Shown piece after piece: positions 1-10,937 of a stretch of 64,000 nt of DNA. The stretch's first letter is position 1. Each line of letters begins with the position of its first letter. A program made the position numbers and the translations under genes. The DNA lies in contig NZ_JSBW02000059.1 of the NCBI RefSeq assembly GCF_000772705.2, positions 62,001-126,000 of the forward strand, read 5' to 3'. The notes below the pieces were generated by a model. The model had not been told where the DNA came from and ran no database searches. It saw nothing but the letters and a program-made list of their open reading frames with translations. The DNA is from Xanthomonas vasicola. GTDB lineage: Bacteria > Pseudomonadota > Gammaproteobacteria > Xanthomonadales > Xanthomonadaceae.

Positions 1-220
1 GCGTCACCCAGTCGCCACGCTGGGCCTCCCAACGGTTGCCGCTGAAGCGCACTTCGGAGAACTGCGCCGGGTCGGTCCAGCGCACGTCCACCTTGCCGTC
101 GCTGCTCAGCGCGCGGGGTGCTGCGGGGTCGGTGACGTTGCGTACCCCGGCCTGCACACCGGTCGCCGCGAGCAAGCCAGCCAGCAGCAGGCCGGCGCCG
201 GAAAGATTGGAAAGTTTCAT
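1..220 (-). CDS. DUF3016-type secreted protein, N-terminal part
   Basis: This gene is cut by the left edge, so only about the first 73 residues are visible. They begin with a Sec signal peptide: a positively charged start, a Gly/Leu/Ala core and a VQA cleavage site near residue 25. The mature part contains VRWTDPAQFSEVRF, which resembles the start of DUF3016 domains, a family of small periplasmic or secreted proteins of unknown function common in Xanthomonadaceae. The family call rests on this short stretch. The start is the first ATG on the minus strand, and the 196 bases up to the next plus-strand gene form a divergent promoter region. Confidence 0.6.
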   Translation of the reverse strand, partial: MKLSNLSGAGLLLAGLLAATGVQAGVRNVTDPAAPRALSSDGKVDVRWTDPAQFSEVRFSGNRWEAQRGDWVT

Positions 221-416
221 TGAAAGCCTCCAAACGGAAGGTACGTGACGTACCGGGCATATCAGCAGTGTGGGGGTGCTCCTGAGCGCCTGCAACGCGC
301 TGCACGCCTGGGCTCGTGACCGCGTTGCTGCGCGGTTAATCGCCGCTGCAGGCCATGACGGCGGGTTCACTGCGCCTGCGCCCGCGCTTCACGGCACAGC
401 CCGGAAGATCACCAAC

Positions 417-914
417 ATGGACACCCACTCCTTCCGCACAAAATCAGCGTCTTTGGCGCAGGCATACATGCCGTCGGACGTGCGTTTGCAATTCATCGAC
501 TGGGCCAAACAGCACGGTCATAACCCTGCCTCCGGTGCGGCCGCCTTCGTCGCCCTGCAGAGCGAGGTCGACCTGGATCTGGCCACCCGCGCGTTGCAGC
601 TGGAGCCGGGCGCCGACCCACGCGCTGCGCTGCGCGAGCATCTGGCTGCGCTGGCGCGGCAGGTCGATGTGGCGGTGCAGTTTCCGCCGGTCTACACCTA
701 CACCGCTGCCAGTGGCCTGGAGTATCGCTATTCGCTGATGCTGGTCATTGCCGAAGACTGCGTCGAGTGGACCGGCCGGGTCTGGCAGGACCTGGATTAC
801 CAGGGGATGCTTACCGGCCGTGGACAGGGTCCGCGTGCTAACTACACCCAGCTGGCGCGCATGGCGCTGGAACATGAGCTTGATCAGGAACGCCCCCGTT
901 ATGTCCAGGCATGA
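417..914 (+). CDS. Hypothetical protein, 165 aa
   Basis: I do not recognise this family. The product is a soluble, acidic protein without signal peptide or membrane segment. Two starts are possible: ATG at 417 (MDTHSF), used here, or ATG at 468 (MPSDVRLQF). The reading frame stays open upstream of 417, but that part has poor codon quality. It overlaps the next small gene by 14 bases in another frame, so the two are probably translationally coupled, upstream of the hybrid kinase gene. No catalytic motif is evident. Confidence 0.6.
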   Translation: MDTHSFRTKSASLAQAYMPSDVRLQFIDWAKQHGHNPASGAAAFVALQSEVDLDLATRALQLEPGADPRAALREHLAALARQVDVAVQFPPVYTYTAASGLEYRYSLMLVIAEDCVEWTGRVWQDLDYQGMLTGRGQGPRANYTQLARMALEHELDQERPRYVQA

Positions 915-1191
915 ACTTGAATTGCAATTGCCGGTGGGCGCGCAGATCGCCAGCGGCGAAGACGGCTTCAGCCAGCGCTGCCGCGACGAATGCGCCGAGA
1001 TGGGCGTGTCGCGGGTCCGCCTGTTGCTGCTGGATGCGGATGACGCACGCTCCACCGCCTGGCGCGAGGAAGCGCAGCACTGGATGGACGAACAGCTGCG
1101 GCGCGAAGGGGAATGGGTGCTGCGCGGTGTGATCGCCGGGATCGTCGTGCTGGCAACCTGCATTGGATTGGCTGCCATCACCTTATGGTGA
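901..1191 (+). CDS. Small C-tail-anchored membrane protein, 96 aa
   Basis: The ATG at 901 (MSRHELELQL) lies inside the last codons of the preceding gene. The first 75 residues are charged and soluble-looking. The last 20 form one hydrophobic helix (WVLRGVIAGIVVLATCIGLA), so it should sit in the inner membrane by a C-terminal anchor. It contains a DDARSTAWREEAQHWMDEQL amphipathic stretch. Function unknown. Its place between a soluble unknown and a PAS hybrid kinase suggests co-expression with them, but nothing shows a functional link. Confidence 0.6.
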   Translation: MSRHELELQLPVGAQIASGEDGFSQRCRDECAEMGVSRVRLLLLDADDARSTAWREEAQHWMDEQLRREGEWVLRGVIAGIVVLATCIGLAAITLW

Positions 1192-1264
1192 GTCTGGGCA
1201 TTGGCAAGCAAAGCGTGAACTGTAAGTAGCGTGCCGTGCACCCGCTGACGACATCGGGCATGGT

Positions 1265-3334
<2,070 letters not shown>

Positions 3335-3814
3335 CTGCGTACGGCGTTATGCCGCGCGTAAGACGGGTATTGGCGAGCGGCGTACGGCGCCACCGTCGGA
3401 TGCCTGCAGCAGGTCATCCGGATCCGGTGTGCTGAGGCGTCACCGCCGCCGCTACCTTCGCAATGAAAACAGCCAGCCGTTCGCAATGGCCGTTTTTTTG
3501 ATTGATCTGTCGTCTCAACTGCCGACCAGTATGTCTGCAGCAATTAGAAGCAGCTAACAAGACCACTGCGCAGCCGCCAGGCGGGCGCGGCCGGTGCTCG
3601 GAATCGGCATGTACCACTCGTACACTGCGGTTCTGAGCGCCGTCCGCTCACCTGAGGGCTGCTCGCTAGGTCTTGTTAGCCGCTCTAGGAACACCTGTCG
3701 ACGCAGGCGCAGTGCGAACGTTATGCAAAAGCAGTCGACGGCAAGTAACGTGTTTTCTGCCTCTTTCACACATGCTGGCCTAGCGTGATGCGCTTTGCTC
3801 ATGGAGATAGCGCA
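3335..3814. other. Intergenic region with long palindromic element
   Basis: This 480-base gap between the hybrid kinase and the DUF3247 gene has no convincing coding frame. It holds the 128-base imperfect palindrome listed separately (3553-3680), followed by about 130 bases that should contain the promoter of the downstream gene. Confidence 0.6.
3553..3680. repeat. 128-bp imperfect palindrome, copy 1
   Basis: The ends are perfect 12-base inverted repeats, gctaacaagacc (3553-3564) and ggtcttgttagc (3669-3680). The two arms remain roughly 75-80% complementary through to a small loop around gtaccactcgtac, so either strand could fold into one stem of nearly 60 bp. A diverged second copy lies at 39234-39355. 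It looks like a dispersed repetitive palindrome (REP-like or non-autonomous element). No transposase is nearby. Confidence 0.7.
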
Positions 3815-4123
3815 ATGCCAAAATATGCCCCGCATGTGTATTCCGAACAGGTCCAGATCGCCACGCTCGAACACTGGGTATCTCTGCTTGATGGCCAGGA
3901 ACGCGTGCGCATTGAACTCGACGACGGCAGCACGATCAGCGGAACGGTTGCCGTGCGCCCAAGTCTCCAGACCTACCTCGACGAATACGACAACGAAGGC
4001 GTCAACGGACAACTGCGTCTGGATCAGCTGGATGCCTCGCAAGAGCCGCAATGGATCTGGATGGACCGGATCGTCGCGGTGCACCCGATGCCGCTGGGTG
4101 CCGATCCGCAAGTGATGCCGTGA
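3815..4123 (+). CDS. DUF3247 family Sm-like protein
   Basis: A 102-residue soluble protein that starts MPKYAPHVYSEQ and carries RIELDDGSTISGTVAVRP, the core strands of the DUF3247 family. A Xanthomonas campestris member (XC5848) has a solved structure described as a variant Sm-like fold. Its molecular role is not established; the Sm-like fold suggests, but does not prove, nucleic acid binding. The ATG at 3815 is chosen because ggaga lies at Shine-Dalgarno distance; an ATG ten codons upstream has no such site. It appears to be a single-gene unit. Confidence 0.8.
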   Translation: MPKYAPHVYSEQVQIATLEHWVSLLDGQERVRIELDDGSTISGTVAVRPSLQTYLDEYDNEGVNGQLRLDQLDASQEPQWIWMDRIVAVHPMPLGADPQVMP

Positions 4124-4211
4124 AGGCGGCGTGTTGACGGTGTGTTTACTTCTCACCGTCGCGTTGCCGGCATGATGACCAGCTGCCGCAGCCGTTCAGG
4201 ATTTCGCCGCA

Positions 4212-5549
4212 ATGAATGCACCCGTATTGAAGTTCGCTCGCTGGCCGCTGTCGTTGATGGCGCTCGCCGTTCTTGCCGGCTGTGGCGATACCGCCACGTT
4301 GGCCATCGAACAGGGGACCGGGCCGAATCCGCAATTGCCCGAGCCGGTGAAGCGTCTGATTCCCACCGTCAAGATAGCGCCGGTCAAACGCTGGGCAGCC
4401 AACGCCAAGCCTATTGCTGCCGATGATCTGCAGGTTGCTGCGTTTGCGCGCGATCTGGATCACCCGCGTTGGATCTATGTGTTGCCCAATGGCGATGTGT
4501 TGGTGGCCGAAACTGCCGAGCCGCCCAAGCCTGAAGATGCCGACACCGGCGGTGAACTGCGCAAGAAGGTGCAGGGCGCGATGATGAAAAAGGCCGGCGC
4601 GGCGGTGGCCAGCGCCAATCGCATCACCTTGCTGCGCGATGCCGATGGCGACGGTTTGGCAGAGGTGCGTACGCAGTTCGTCAGTGGCCTGTTTTCGCCG
4701 TTCGGCATGGCCTTGATTGGGGACCGTTTCTATGTCGCCAACGCCGATGCGCTGGTGAGTTTTCCGTACACGCCTGGTGACACCCACATCACCGCCAAGC
4801 CGACCTTCGTGGCCAATCTGCCTGGCGGCATCAATCACCATTGGACCAAGTCGCTGCTGGCCAGCCCGGACGGCAGCAAGCTGTACGTGGGCGTCGGCTC
4901 CAACAGCAACGTTGCCGAAAATGGCATGGAAGCCGAGTTGAATCGTGCAGCGATTCTGGAGATCGACCCGGCCACCGGCAACAGCCGCGTGTTCGCCAGT
5001 GGCTTGCGCAACCCGGTGGGCACCGCGTGGGAGCCACAGAGCAAATCGCTGTGGGTGGTGGTCAACGAGCGCGACGAAATCGGCAGCGATCTGGTGCCGG
5101 ATTACTTGACCTCGGTGCGTGACGGCGGCTTCTACGGCTGGCCGTATAGCTACTACGGTCAGCACGTGGATGAGCGCGTTAAACCGCAAAATGCCGAGCT
5201 GGTGGCCAAGGCGATCAAGCCCGATTACGCGCTGGGGCCGCATACCGCGTCGCTCGGTCTCACGTTCGCCAACGGAAGCTTGCTGCCTGAGCGTTTCCGC
5301 CAGGGCGCCTTTATTGGCCAGCACGGCTCGTGGAATCGCGACCCGCCCAGCGGTTACAAGGTGCTGTTCGTCCCGTTTGCCAACGGCAAGCCCAGCGGCA
5401 CGCCGATCACCGTGCTGGACGGATTCCTGGATGCAGAAGGCAATGCGCAGGGCCGTCCGGTCGGCGTGGCGTCCGACAATGGCGGCGCGCTGCTGGTCGC
5501 TGACGACGTGGGCAATGTGATCTGGCGGGTAACGCCGAAGTCGCGTTGA
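4212..5549 (+). CDS. Sorbosone dehydrogenase-like PQQ-family lipoprotein
   Basis: The 445-residue protein has a lipoprotein signal (LAVLAGC, lipid-modified Cys24), so it is exported and membrane-anchored. The rest matches the six-bladed beta-propeller family of soluble glucose/sorbosone dehydrogenases: repeated LPNGDVLVAE, FSPFGMAL, GGINHHW, SGLRNPVG and GQHGSWNRDPPSGYKV, the last being typical of the family's active-site region. Relatives use PQQ to oxidise sugars or aldoses. Whether this copy binds PQQ and what it oxidises cannot be read from sequence. It stands alone, with a convergent gene downstream. Confidence 0.75.
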   Translation: MNAPVLKFARWPLSLMALAVLAGCGDTATLAIEQGTGPNPQLPEPVKRLIPTVKIAPVKRWAANAKPIAADDLQVAAFARDLDHPRWIYVLPNGDVLVAETAEPPKPEDADTGGELRKKVQGAMMKKAGAAVASANRITLLRDADGDGLAEVRTQFVSGLFSPFGMALIGDRFYVANADALVSFPYTPGDTHITAKPTFVANLPGGINHHWTKSLLASPDGSKLYVGVGSNSNVAENGMEAELNRAAILEIDPATGNSRVFASGLRNPVGTAWEPQSKSLWVVVNERDEIGSDLVPDYLTSVRDGGFYGWPYSYYGQHVDERVKPQNAELVAKAIKPDYALGPHTASLGLTFANGSLLPERFRQGAFIGQHGSWNRDPPSGYKVLFVPFANGKPSGTPITVLDGFLDAEGNAQGRPVGVASDNGGALLVADDVGNVIWRVTPKSR

Positions 5550-5587
5550 GCCGGCAGCGGGCCGCATGGCCAAGTGGACTAGCCCCT

Positions 5588-5851
5588 TTAGCGAGGCACC
5601 TCCGGTGAGGCGCTGAAGCGACGCGCATATCCCCTTTCTTCGGCAACGCGCTGGATTTCCTCATCGGCCAATTCTGGCGCGCCATAGACTGCGTAGGCCA
5701 CGCTGCCATCGGCGCGCTCGCCTATCTGGTGCAGGCGGTATCGGGGGCGACCTGCGCCGGTATTGGCGGGGTAGTGCATGGGCGGGGGCATGTCGTCCAA
5801 GTCCATTTCGCTGTTATCGACCACTCCACCTACGAATAAGGCGCGCGTCAT
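5588..5851 (-). CDS. Hypothetical protein, 87 aa
   Basis: A small soluble protein without signal peptide (starts MTRALFVGGVVDNSEMD). It has an acidic N-terminal half and GSVAYAVYGAPELADEEIQR near the C-terminus. Base composition matches the surrounding genome and the frame is clean. It is convergent with the sorbosone dehydrogenase-like gene, 38 bases from its stop. I do not recognise the family. Confidence 0.5.
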   Translation of the reverse strand: MTRALFVGGVVDNSEMDLDDMPPPMHYPANTGAGRPRYRLHQIGERADGSVAYAVYGAPELADEEIQRVAEERGYARRFSASPEVPR

Positions 5852-6135
5852 GATGCTTTCTCCGGTGTGTGCTTGACCTCAGCCTAGGTGGCTGAATGTT
5901 GCGTGCGCATCAATGGCCTGTGCAGTCGCGGCAACACAGTGGGCGGTGTGGCCCCATCGATCCCCTGCAATAGCCGGCCCGTAAGACGGTCTATTGCCAA
6001 GTGCTTCGCAAAGTTGACTGAAAGCGCTGACTCTGGCGCGATGCTCGGCCTCGCCGGAACTTCTGCAAATATCCCAAGCTCCTCTTCCCAAACAAGCGAG
6101 AGGAGCTGGCCGACAATTATGCGGAGGAAAAGAAA

Positions 6136-6609
6136 TTAGAAAGGCTGCCGCGGGCTGTCGTTGTCGCCTTTACTTGTCGGGGCACTGAATTGATAGCCTG
6201 TCAGTTGCCATGATCCACCTGACTGACCAGCCCATTCGTAATCCCATTGTTCAAATGCCCCGCCAGGAAATTCGTTACGGATTGTAATTTTCTCGCCAGG
6301 GACGCCGCTGGCGGGCAAAGGAACCGGTGGACCATCCGGCCCGGACTGAATACTCATCAATCCGGTCGAGACTATGCTGCGGGAGACACTCAGGCTACTC
6401 GCCGGTAACAGCGGCGGATACTTTGGTGAGTGCTGCTTGATCCAAGCGACGATGGATTGCGATTCGTTAGATCCGGCGCGATATAAACTTTTCTGCGTTG
6501 TTACCAGCGAGCTGGATGGCGCCGTCGCCGTACGATAATTCTGACCATATGCGGATGTCGCCAAGAGAAGTGTTACGGAAAACAGTCCGAAATATTTCCT
6601 ATATCTCAT
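6136..6609 (-). CDS. Secreted hypothetical protein, 157 aa
   Basis: The N-terminus is a clear Sec signal peptide (FGLFSVTLLLATSAYG, cleavage near residue 22). The mature protein has a Ser/Pro-rich middle and a C-terminal half rich in Gly and aromatic residues (EQWDYEWAGQSGGSWQLTGY), which looks like a small beta-sheet domain. Codon and base use are more AT-rich than in flanking genes, suggesting acquisition by transfer. A possible ribosome site (aggaat) precedes the ATG. No homologous family is recognised. It stands alone on the minus strand. Confidence 0.55.
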   Translation of the reverse strand: MRYRKYFGLFSVTLLLATSAYGQNYRTATAPSSSLVTTQKSLYRAGSNESQSIVAWIKQHSPKYPPLLPASSLSVSRSIVSTGLMSIQSGPDGPPVPLPASGVPGEKITIRNEFPGGAFEQWDYEWAGQSGGSWQLTGYQFSAPTSKGDNDSPRQPF

Positions 6610-6939
6610 ATCCAGTATTCCTATTGATGATCGGCGGGTCTTCCTGCGAGCTCAAGCGTGGGCCTTTGCTCTACCGCTGTCAACGCGCTCATTAAAGAAG
6701 CCATCCAAGCGTCGGTAAGCCATTCGAAGGCAGCCTGTGGATGAGATTGAATCGCGTGATCGCTATCGCATTATCGCTTCGCGCTCAACACCATATTTTG
6801 TTACTTATCAGTCAAATGGAATCATCTGAATGCCACGCAAGCCTCCCCTTCTGTTGCGGACAGTCAGTATGCAACCGCAGCGGGCGGCACACCGCCACCG
6901 CTCCCTTACAATGGCCGCCCATTTCCGCTCCGACGACCA
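6610..6939. other. Gene-free stretch upstream of rsmC-like gene
   Basis: About 330 bases between the divergent secreted-protein gene and the methyltransferase gene. It must hold both promoters. Composition shifts from AT-rich to GC-rich toward the right. No convincing coding frame, repeat or structured RNA was seen. Confidence 0.5.
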
Positions 6940-8007
6940 ATGGCTAGCCCGCACGATGCACCGCTGCAAGCCCTGTTCCTGCCCTTCGCCCAAGGTGTGC
7001 TGCCGTGGCCGGAAGGACCGGTGTTGTTCCTGCGCGCACGCGACGGCTTCCCACTGCGCGAGCAGGCGGTGGCCGAGACGCTGACCTGCGAGCAGAGCTT
7101 CCGCCCGTTTGCCGAGGCGCTGGAGCGCAACGGTTGGAACGTGCGCGAAGAAAGCGAGATCGAGGCCGACAGCACGCGCTATGCACTGGTGCTGGTGCTG
7201 CCGCCGCGGCAGCGCGAAGAGGCACGTGCGCTGTTCGCACGTGCGGTGGCACTGACTGCCCCCGGTGGCCGTGTGGTTGCCTGCCAGTCCAACAACGAAG
7301 GCGCACGCTCGGGGGAAGCCGATCTGCGCCAGCTCACCGGCCTGGCCGGTAGCCTGACCAAGCACCACTGCCGCACCTACTGGAGCGCGCCGCTGCCGGC
7401 CGACACCGACGCCGCGCTGCAGGCGCGCTGGGCCGCGCTGGATGCGCCACGCAAGATCCTGGACGGTCGCTTTGTCAGCCGTCCCGGCGTGTTTGCCTGG
7501 GATCGCATCGACCCCGCGTCGGCGCTGCTGGTCGAGCATCTGCCCACCACGCTGGCCGGGCATGGTGCCGATCTGGGCGCGGGCTTCGGTTATCTGTCGG
7601 CCGAAGTGCTGGCGCGTTGTCCCAAGGTCACCACACTGGATCTGTACGAGGCCGAGGCGCGCGCGCTGACGCTGGCGCGGCGCAATCTGCAGGACATTAC
7701 GCATCCGGCGCAGCTGCACTACCACTGGCGTGATGTCACCGCCGGGCTGGTGGCGCAATACGATTTCATCGTCAGCAATCCGCCGTTCCACACGCCGTCG
7801 CGTGCCGACCGCCCGGATATCGGGCAGCGCTTCATCGCGGTGGCTGCACAGGCGTTGCGCCCAGGCGGGCAACTGTTGTTGGTGGCCAATCGGCATCTGC
7901 CCTACGAACAGGTGCTCAACGAAAGTTTCGGACAGGTGCGCGTGGCTGCAGAGCGCGATGGTTTCAAGCTGATCTCGGCCATCCGCGGCCGTGGAGCGCG
8001 CGTATGA
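6940..8007 (+). CDS. rsmC: RsmC-like 16S rRNA guanine-N2 methyltransferase
   Basis: This class I SAM-dependent methyltransferase of 355 residues has the two-half layout of RsmC/RlmG enzymes: a degenerate N-terminal half and a C-terminal catalytic half. SAM motif I is DLGAGFG (residues 211-217) and the N280-PPF motif is typical of base-amino (N2-guanine) methyltransferases. RsmC modifies G1207 of 16S rRNA in the 30S subunit. The target here is inferred from the family and could be another rRNA guanine. The last codons overlap the start of rsuA by four bases, forming an RNA-modification operon with the next gene. Confidence 0.8.
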   Translation: MASPHDAPLQALFLPFAQGVLPWPEGPVLFLRARDGFPLREQAVAETLTCEQSFRPFAEALERNGWNVREESEIEADSTRYALVLVLPPRQREEARALFARAVALTAPGGRVVACQSNNEGARSGEADLRQLTGLAGSLTKHHCRTYWSAPLPADTDAALQARWAALDAPRKILDGRFVSRPGVFAWDRIDPASALLVEHLPTTLAGHGADLGAGFGYLSAEVLARCPKVTTLDLYEAEARALTLARRNLQDITHPAQLHYHWRDVTAGLVAQYDFIVSNPPFHTPSRADRPDIGQRFIAVAAQALRPGGQLLLVANRHLPYEQVLNESFGQVRVAAERDGFKLISAIRGRGARV

Positions 8008-8717
8008 AGCTGGTCAAACATATCGCCAATCTGGGCTATGGCAGCCGCAAGCAGGTGACCCAGCTGTTTCGGCAGGGCGCGGTCACCGATGCGCAGGGCG
8101 AGGTGGTGTACGCCGACGACCAGGTGGAGCACGACGCCATCCGCATCGACGGCGAGCCGCTCGATCCGCCCCCAGGCTTCAGCCTGTTGCTGCATAAACC
8201 CAGCGGCTACACCTGCTCGACCAAGGACACCGGGCGGCTGATCTACGAATTGCTGCCGCCACGCTTCCGCTCGCGTGCGCCGGTGCTGGCGCCGGTAGGG
8301 CGACTGGACCGCGACACCAGCGGCATGCTGTTGATGACCGATGACGGGGCGTTGTTGCACCGGATCATTTCGCCCAAATCCGCCCTGGATAAGGTGTACG
8401 ACATCACCCTGGCCGAAGACCTGCGTGGCGATGAAGCCGCACTGTTTGCCAGTGGCACCTTGCTGCTGGAAGGTGAAACCAAGCCGCTCTTGCCGGCCGA
8501 GCTAGAAGTGCTTGGCCTACGCGAGGCGCGGCTGACCCTGCACGAAGGCCGCTACCACCAGGTACGGCGCATGTTCGCGGCCGCCGGCAATCACGTGGTC
8601 GCTCTACATCGCAGCCGCATCGGCGGGTTGTTGCTGGATGGATTGCCGTCCGGGCAATGGCGTGCGCTGGAAGCGAGCGATCTTGAGGTGTTGTTCGGCC
8701 GCGGTGCTGTCGCATGA
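8004..8717 (+). CDS. rsuA: 16S rRNA pseudouridine synthase RsuA
   Basis: The 237-residue protein has a short N-terminal S4-like RNA-binding region (residues 1-50) and an RsuA-type synthase domain. The signature GRLDRDTSG includes catalytic Asp102. RsuA converts U516 of 16S rRNA to pseudouridine; RluE/RluF-type targets are possible alternatives. C-terminal HEGRYHQVRRM is the conserved family motif. It overlaps both neighbours by four bases (ATGA), so the three genes are translationally coupled. Confidence 0.8.
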   Translation: MKLVKHIANLGYGSRKQVTQLFRQGAVTDAQGEVVYADDQVEHDAIRIDGEPLDPPPGFSLLLHKPSGYTCSTKDTGRLIYELLPPRFRSRAPVLAPVGRLDRDTSGMLLMTDDGALLHRIISPKSALDKVYDITLAEDLRGDEAALFASGTLLLEGETKPLLPAELEVLGLREARLTLHEGRYHQVRRMFAAAGNHVVALHRSRIGGLLLDGLPSGQWRALEASDLEVLFGRGAVA

Positions 8718-9394
8718 CGCAGATCGCAACGCTGCCGTTCCGCCCGCAGGCGGTGATCTTCGACATGGATGGCTTGATGCTCGACAGCGAGCGCGCCATC
8801 ACCGCCTGCCTGGCGCAGGCCGCCGCCGATCAGGGCCTTCAGATCGAGCCGGCATTCTGGTTGCGCATGGTGGGCACCGACGATGTAGCTTGCCGCCTGT
8901 TGCTGGGCGAACGCATCGGCGATGCCGCCGCCGAGACCATGCTGGTGCACGCGCAACAGCTGTATGCCGCTGTGGTCGAACGCGGCATTCCGCACCGGCC
9001 CGGCATCATCGCGTTGCTGGAGTACCTGGCCGCGCAGCGCATGCCGCGTGCGGTGGCCACCTCCACCCAGCGCCCGCTGGCGCTGCGCAAGCTAGAAGCG
9101 GCCGATCTGCTATGGCGCTTCGATGCGGTGTGCACCGCCAGCGATGTCGTCCATCCAAAACCTGCACCGGATATCTACCTGCTGGCAGCACGCACGCTGG
9201 CCGTGGACCCTACGCACTGCCTGGTGCTGGAAGATTCGCCCATCGGCGTGCGCGCGGCATTGGCGGCCGGCATGACACCGATCCAGATTCCGGACCTGCT
9301 CGAACCCGATGCCGCGGTACGCGCACTCGGCCATCGCATCCTGCCTTCGCTAAGCGATGCGCAGCGTTTGCTGAAAGCGTGCTTGTCGGGTTGA
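8714..9394 (+). CDS. HAD-superfamily sugar-phosphatase-like hydrolase
   Basis: A 226-residue haloacid dehalogenase hydrolase of the beta-phosphoglucomutase / GS1-like subgroup. Motif I is DMDGLMLD, with nucleophile Asp17 and acid/base Asp19, and a helical cap follows. Motif II is the Thr in ATST. Motifs III/IV are KPAPD and LEDSPIGVRAA. Such enzymes dephosphorylate small phosphorylated metabolites, and the substrate cannot be told from sequence. It is the third gene of the rsmC-rsuA operon with a four-base overlap. Confidence 0.75.
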   Translation: MTQIATLPFRPQAVIFDMDGLMLDSERAITACLAQAAADQGLQIEPAFWLRMVGTDDVACRLLLGERIGDAAAETMLVHAQQLYAAVVERGIPHRPGIIALLEYLAAQRMPRAVATSTQRPLALRKLEAADLLWRFDAVCTASDVVHPKPAPDIYLLAARTLAVDPTHCLVLEDSPIGVRAALAAGMTPIQIPDLLEPDAAVRALGHRILPSLSDAQRLLKACLSG

Positions 9395-9690
9395 TGCGTT
9401 TGGCCATGCTGAGTATCGGCGCAGCCATGTTGCTAGCGGGCTTCCAATCACGGCGTCGCTACAGGTAAATTCGAGGCGCGGCGTCAACCCGAGCCCTTTA
9501 CTGCGTGACGCTAATCAACGGTGTTTTGCATTAAGGCATGCGCGTTGGAGCGCCCGCACCTGAAACCCCGTGCACCCCGCGCGACACATGCGCAGAGCAG
9601 CGCTCACGCTGGCAGCGATGTGGCTGCATGACACGCAGGCGTGTTGGCAGCATCGTGCACGTGCGGCGTACATCAACATCCAGTCCGCAC

Positions 9691-10497
9691 TTACACATAC
9701 TGCATCTTGCGCGACATACCACCGTCGACGATGAAGTCCTGCCCGGTGACGAAACCGGAGAGCTGCGGTGCGAGCAAATAGACCGTCAGCTGCGCGATAT
9801 CTTCCGGCATGCCGACGCGTCCGGCAGGATGCTGCGCATGATCGCGACGCGACAATTTGGGCGCACGCCGACGCTGCGGCGCGCGCCACGCATCGGTGCT
9901 GATCCAGCCGGGGCTGATGCTGTTGACGCGCACTTGCGGGCCTTCGCTCAGTGCCAGTGCATGCGTAAACGCCACCAAGCCACCTTTGGCTGCGGCGTAG
10001 GCTTCGCTATGCGGCTCTGATTGCCAGGCGCGGGTGGACGCAATATTGACGATCGCACCGCCACCGGGCGCCTGCGTCAACGCAGGCAGCGCGTGCTTGC
10101 TGCACAGGAAGGCGCCGTGCAGGCTGGAAAGGCGGCGGTTCCACTCGTCCCAGCCCAGTTGCGGCAGTGCTGCGCTATGCGGATCCGGCACGCCGGCATT
10201 GTTGACCAGACCATCGATGCGCCCAAAACGCTTGAGCGCGGTGGCGATCAGGCGCGCGGCCTGCACCTCACGCGCGGCATCGCAACGCACGAAAGCGCTA
10301 CGACGCGGTAGCGCCCATTCCTGTAGGCAGGCCTTGCCGGCGTCGGTATCCAGATCGCCGATCACCACGCTGCCGCCGGCGCCAAGCACCGCCTGCGCAA
10401 TGCCGCGGCCGATGCCTTGCGCGCCACCGGTGATCACCACCACGCGGTCCTGCAATGGTGACGGGTGCCATGCGGAAATTGCGGGAGTCAGGGCCAT
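9691..10497 (-). CDS. SDR-family NAD(P)-dependent oxidoreductase
   Basis: A classical short-chain dehydrogenase of 268 residues: cofactor motif TGGAQGIG (24-31), NNAG (99-102), catalytic Ser154 and YAAAK (Tyr167, Lys171). The C-terminus has GFVTGQDFIVDGG, usual for the FabG-like branch. After the first strand an acidic Asp (VIGDLDTD) favours NAD over NADP. The start is set at ATG 10497; a longer frame upstream looks non-coding. No operon partner is evident and the substrate is unknown. Confidence 0.8.
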   Translation of the reverse strand: MALTPAISAWHPSPLQDRVVVITGGAQGIGRGIAQAVLGAGGSVVIGDLDTDAGKACLQEWALPRRSAFVRCDAAREVQAARLIATALKRFGRIDGLVNNAGVPDPHSAALPQLGWDEWNRRLSSLHGAFLCSKHALPALTQAPGGGAIVNIASTRAWQSEPHSEAYAAAKGGLVAFTHALALSEGPQVRVNSISPGWISTDAWRAPQRRRAPKLSRRDHAQHPAGRVGMPEDIAQLTVYLLAPQLSGFVTGQDFIVDGGMSRKMQYV

Positions 10498-10937
10498 GGC
10501 ACGCTGCACATCGGTGAAGGTTGCCGCACTGTAGCGTGCGCGCTGTCGTCGTTGCAGCAAGGCAGTGCGCGCACGAGGGGTCAGTGATTGCGCTCATCGC
10601 AAATGATGGCGCGCCCCTTGATCGTTGTTATCGAGGTCGGGCCGGAGGAACTATGCCGTCGTCCTCCCAAATGCCACGCAATGCACGTCGCACAACGGCC
10701 ACAACCTGGGCAGCGTTGCTCGCGTAGCAATAGCGGTTTAAGAAGATGGCGGTGCCCAGCGTCAAGCATCGGCAGGAAATTGCGGGGTGTGGCATGTGTC
10801 ACTCGGGGACGCTTGGACCCTGAGCGTGCCATTCGCGCGTCGTGCGCAGATATCCAGACCTTGCCGTCCACTCCCGGCCAATCACAGCTCGGCAATGACG
10901 CGCTGCCGACCGCGCTAACGCGCAGCAGGCGCAGCAC
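10498..10937. other. Gene-free stretch
   Basis: This 440-base gap lies between two minus-strand genes, the SDR and the DUF1415 gene. Frames are open in several directions, but none has a credible start, ribosome site or protein-like composition. No repeat or terminator hairpin stood out. Confidence 0.4.

Noticed and set aside
3594..3788. 64-codon frame across the palindromic element
   Set aside because: Most of it is repeat sequence; no ribosome site and no protein-like features.
5888..6160. Short plus-strand frames, including one with a protein-like KLLFPNKREELADNYAEEKK stretch
   Set aside because: An in-frame stop near 6027 and no start or ribosome site; at most a gene remnant, too weak to annotate.
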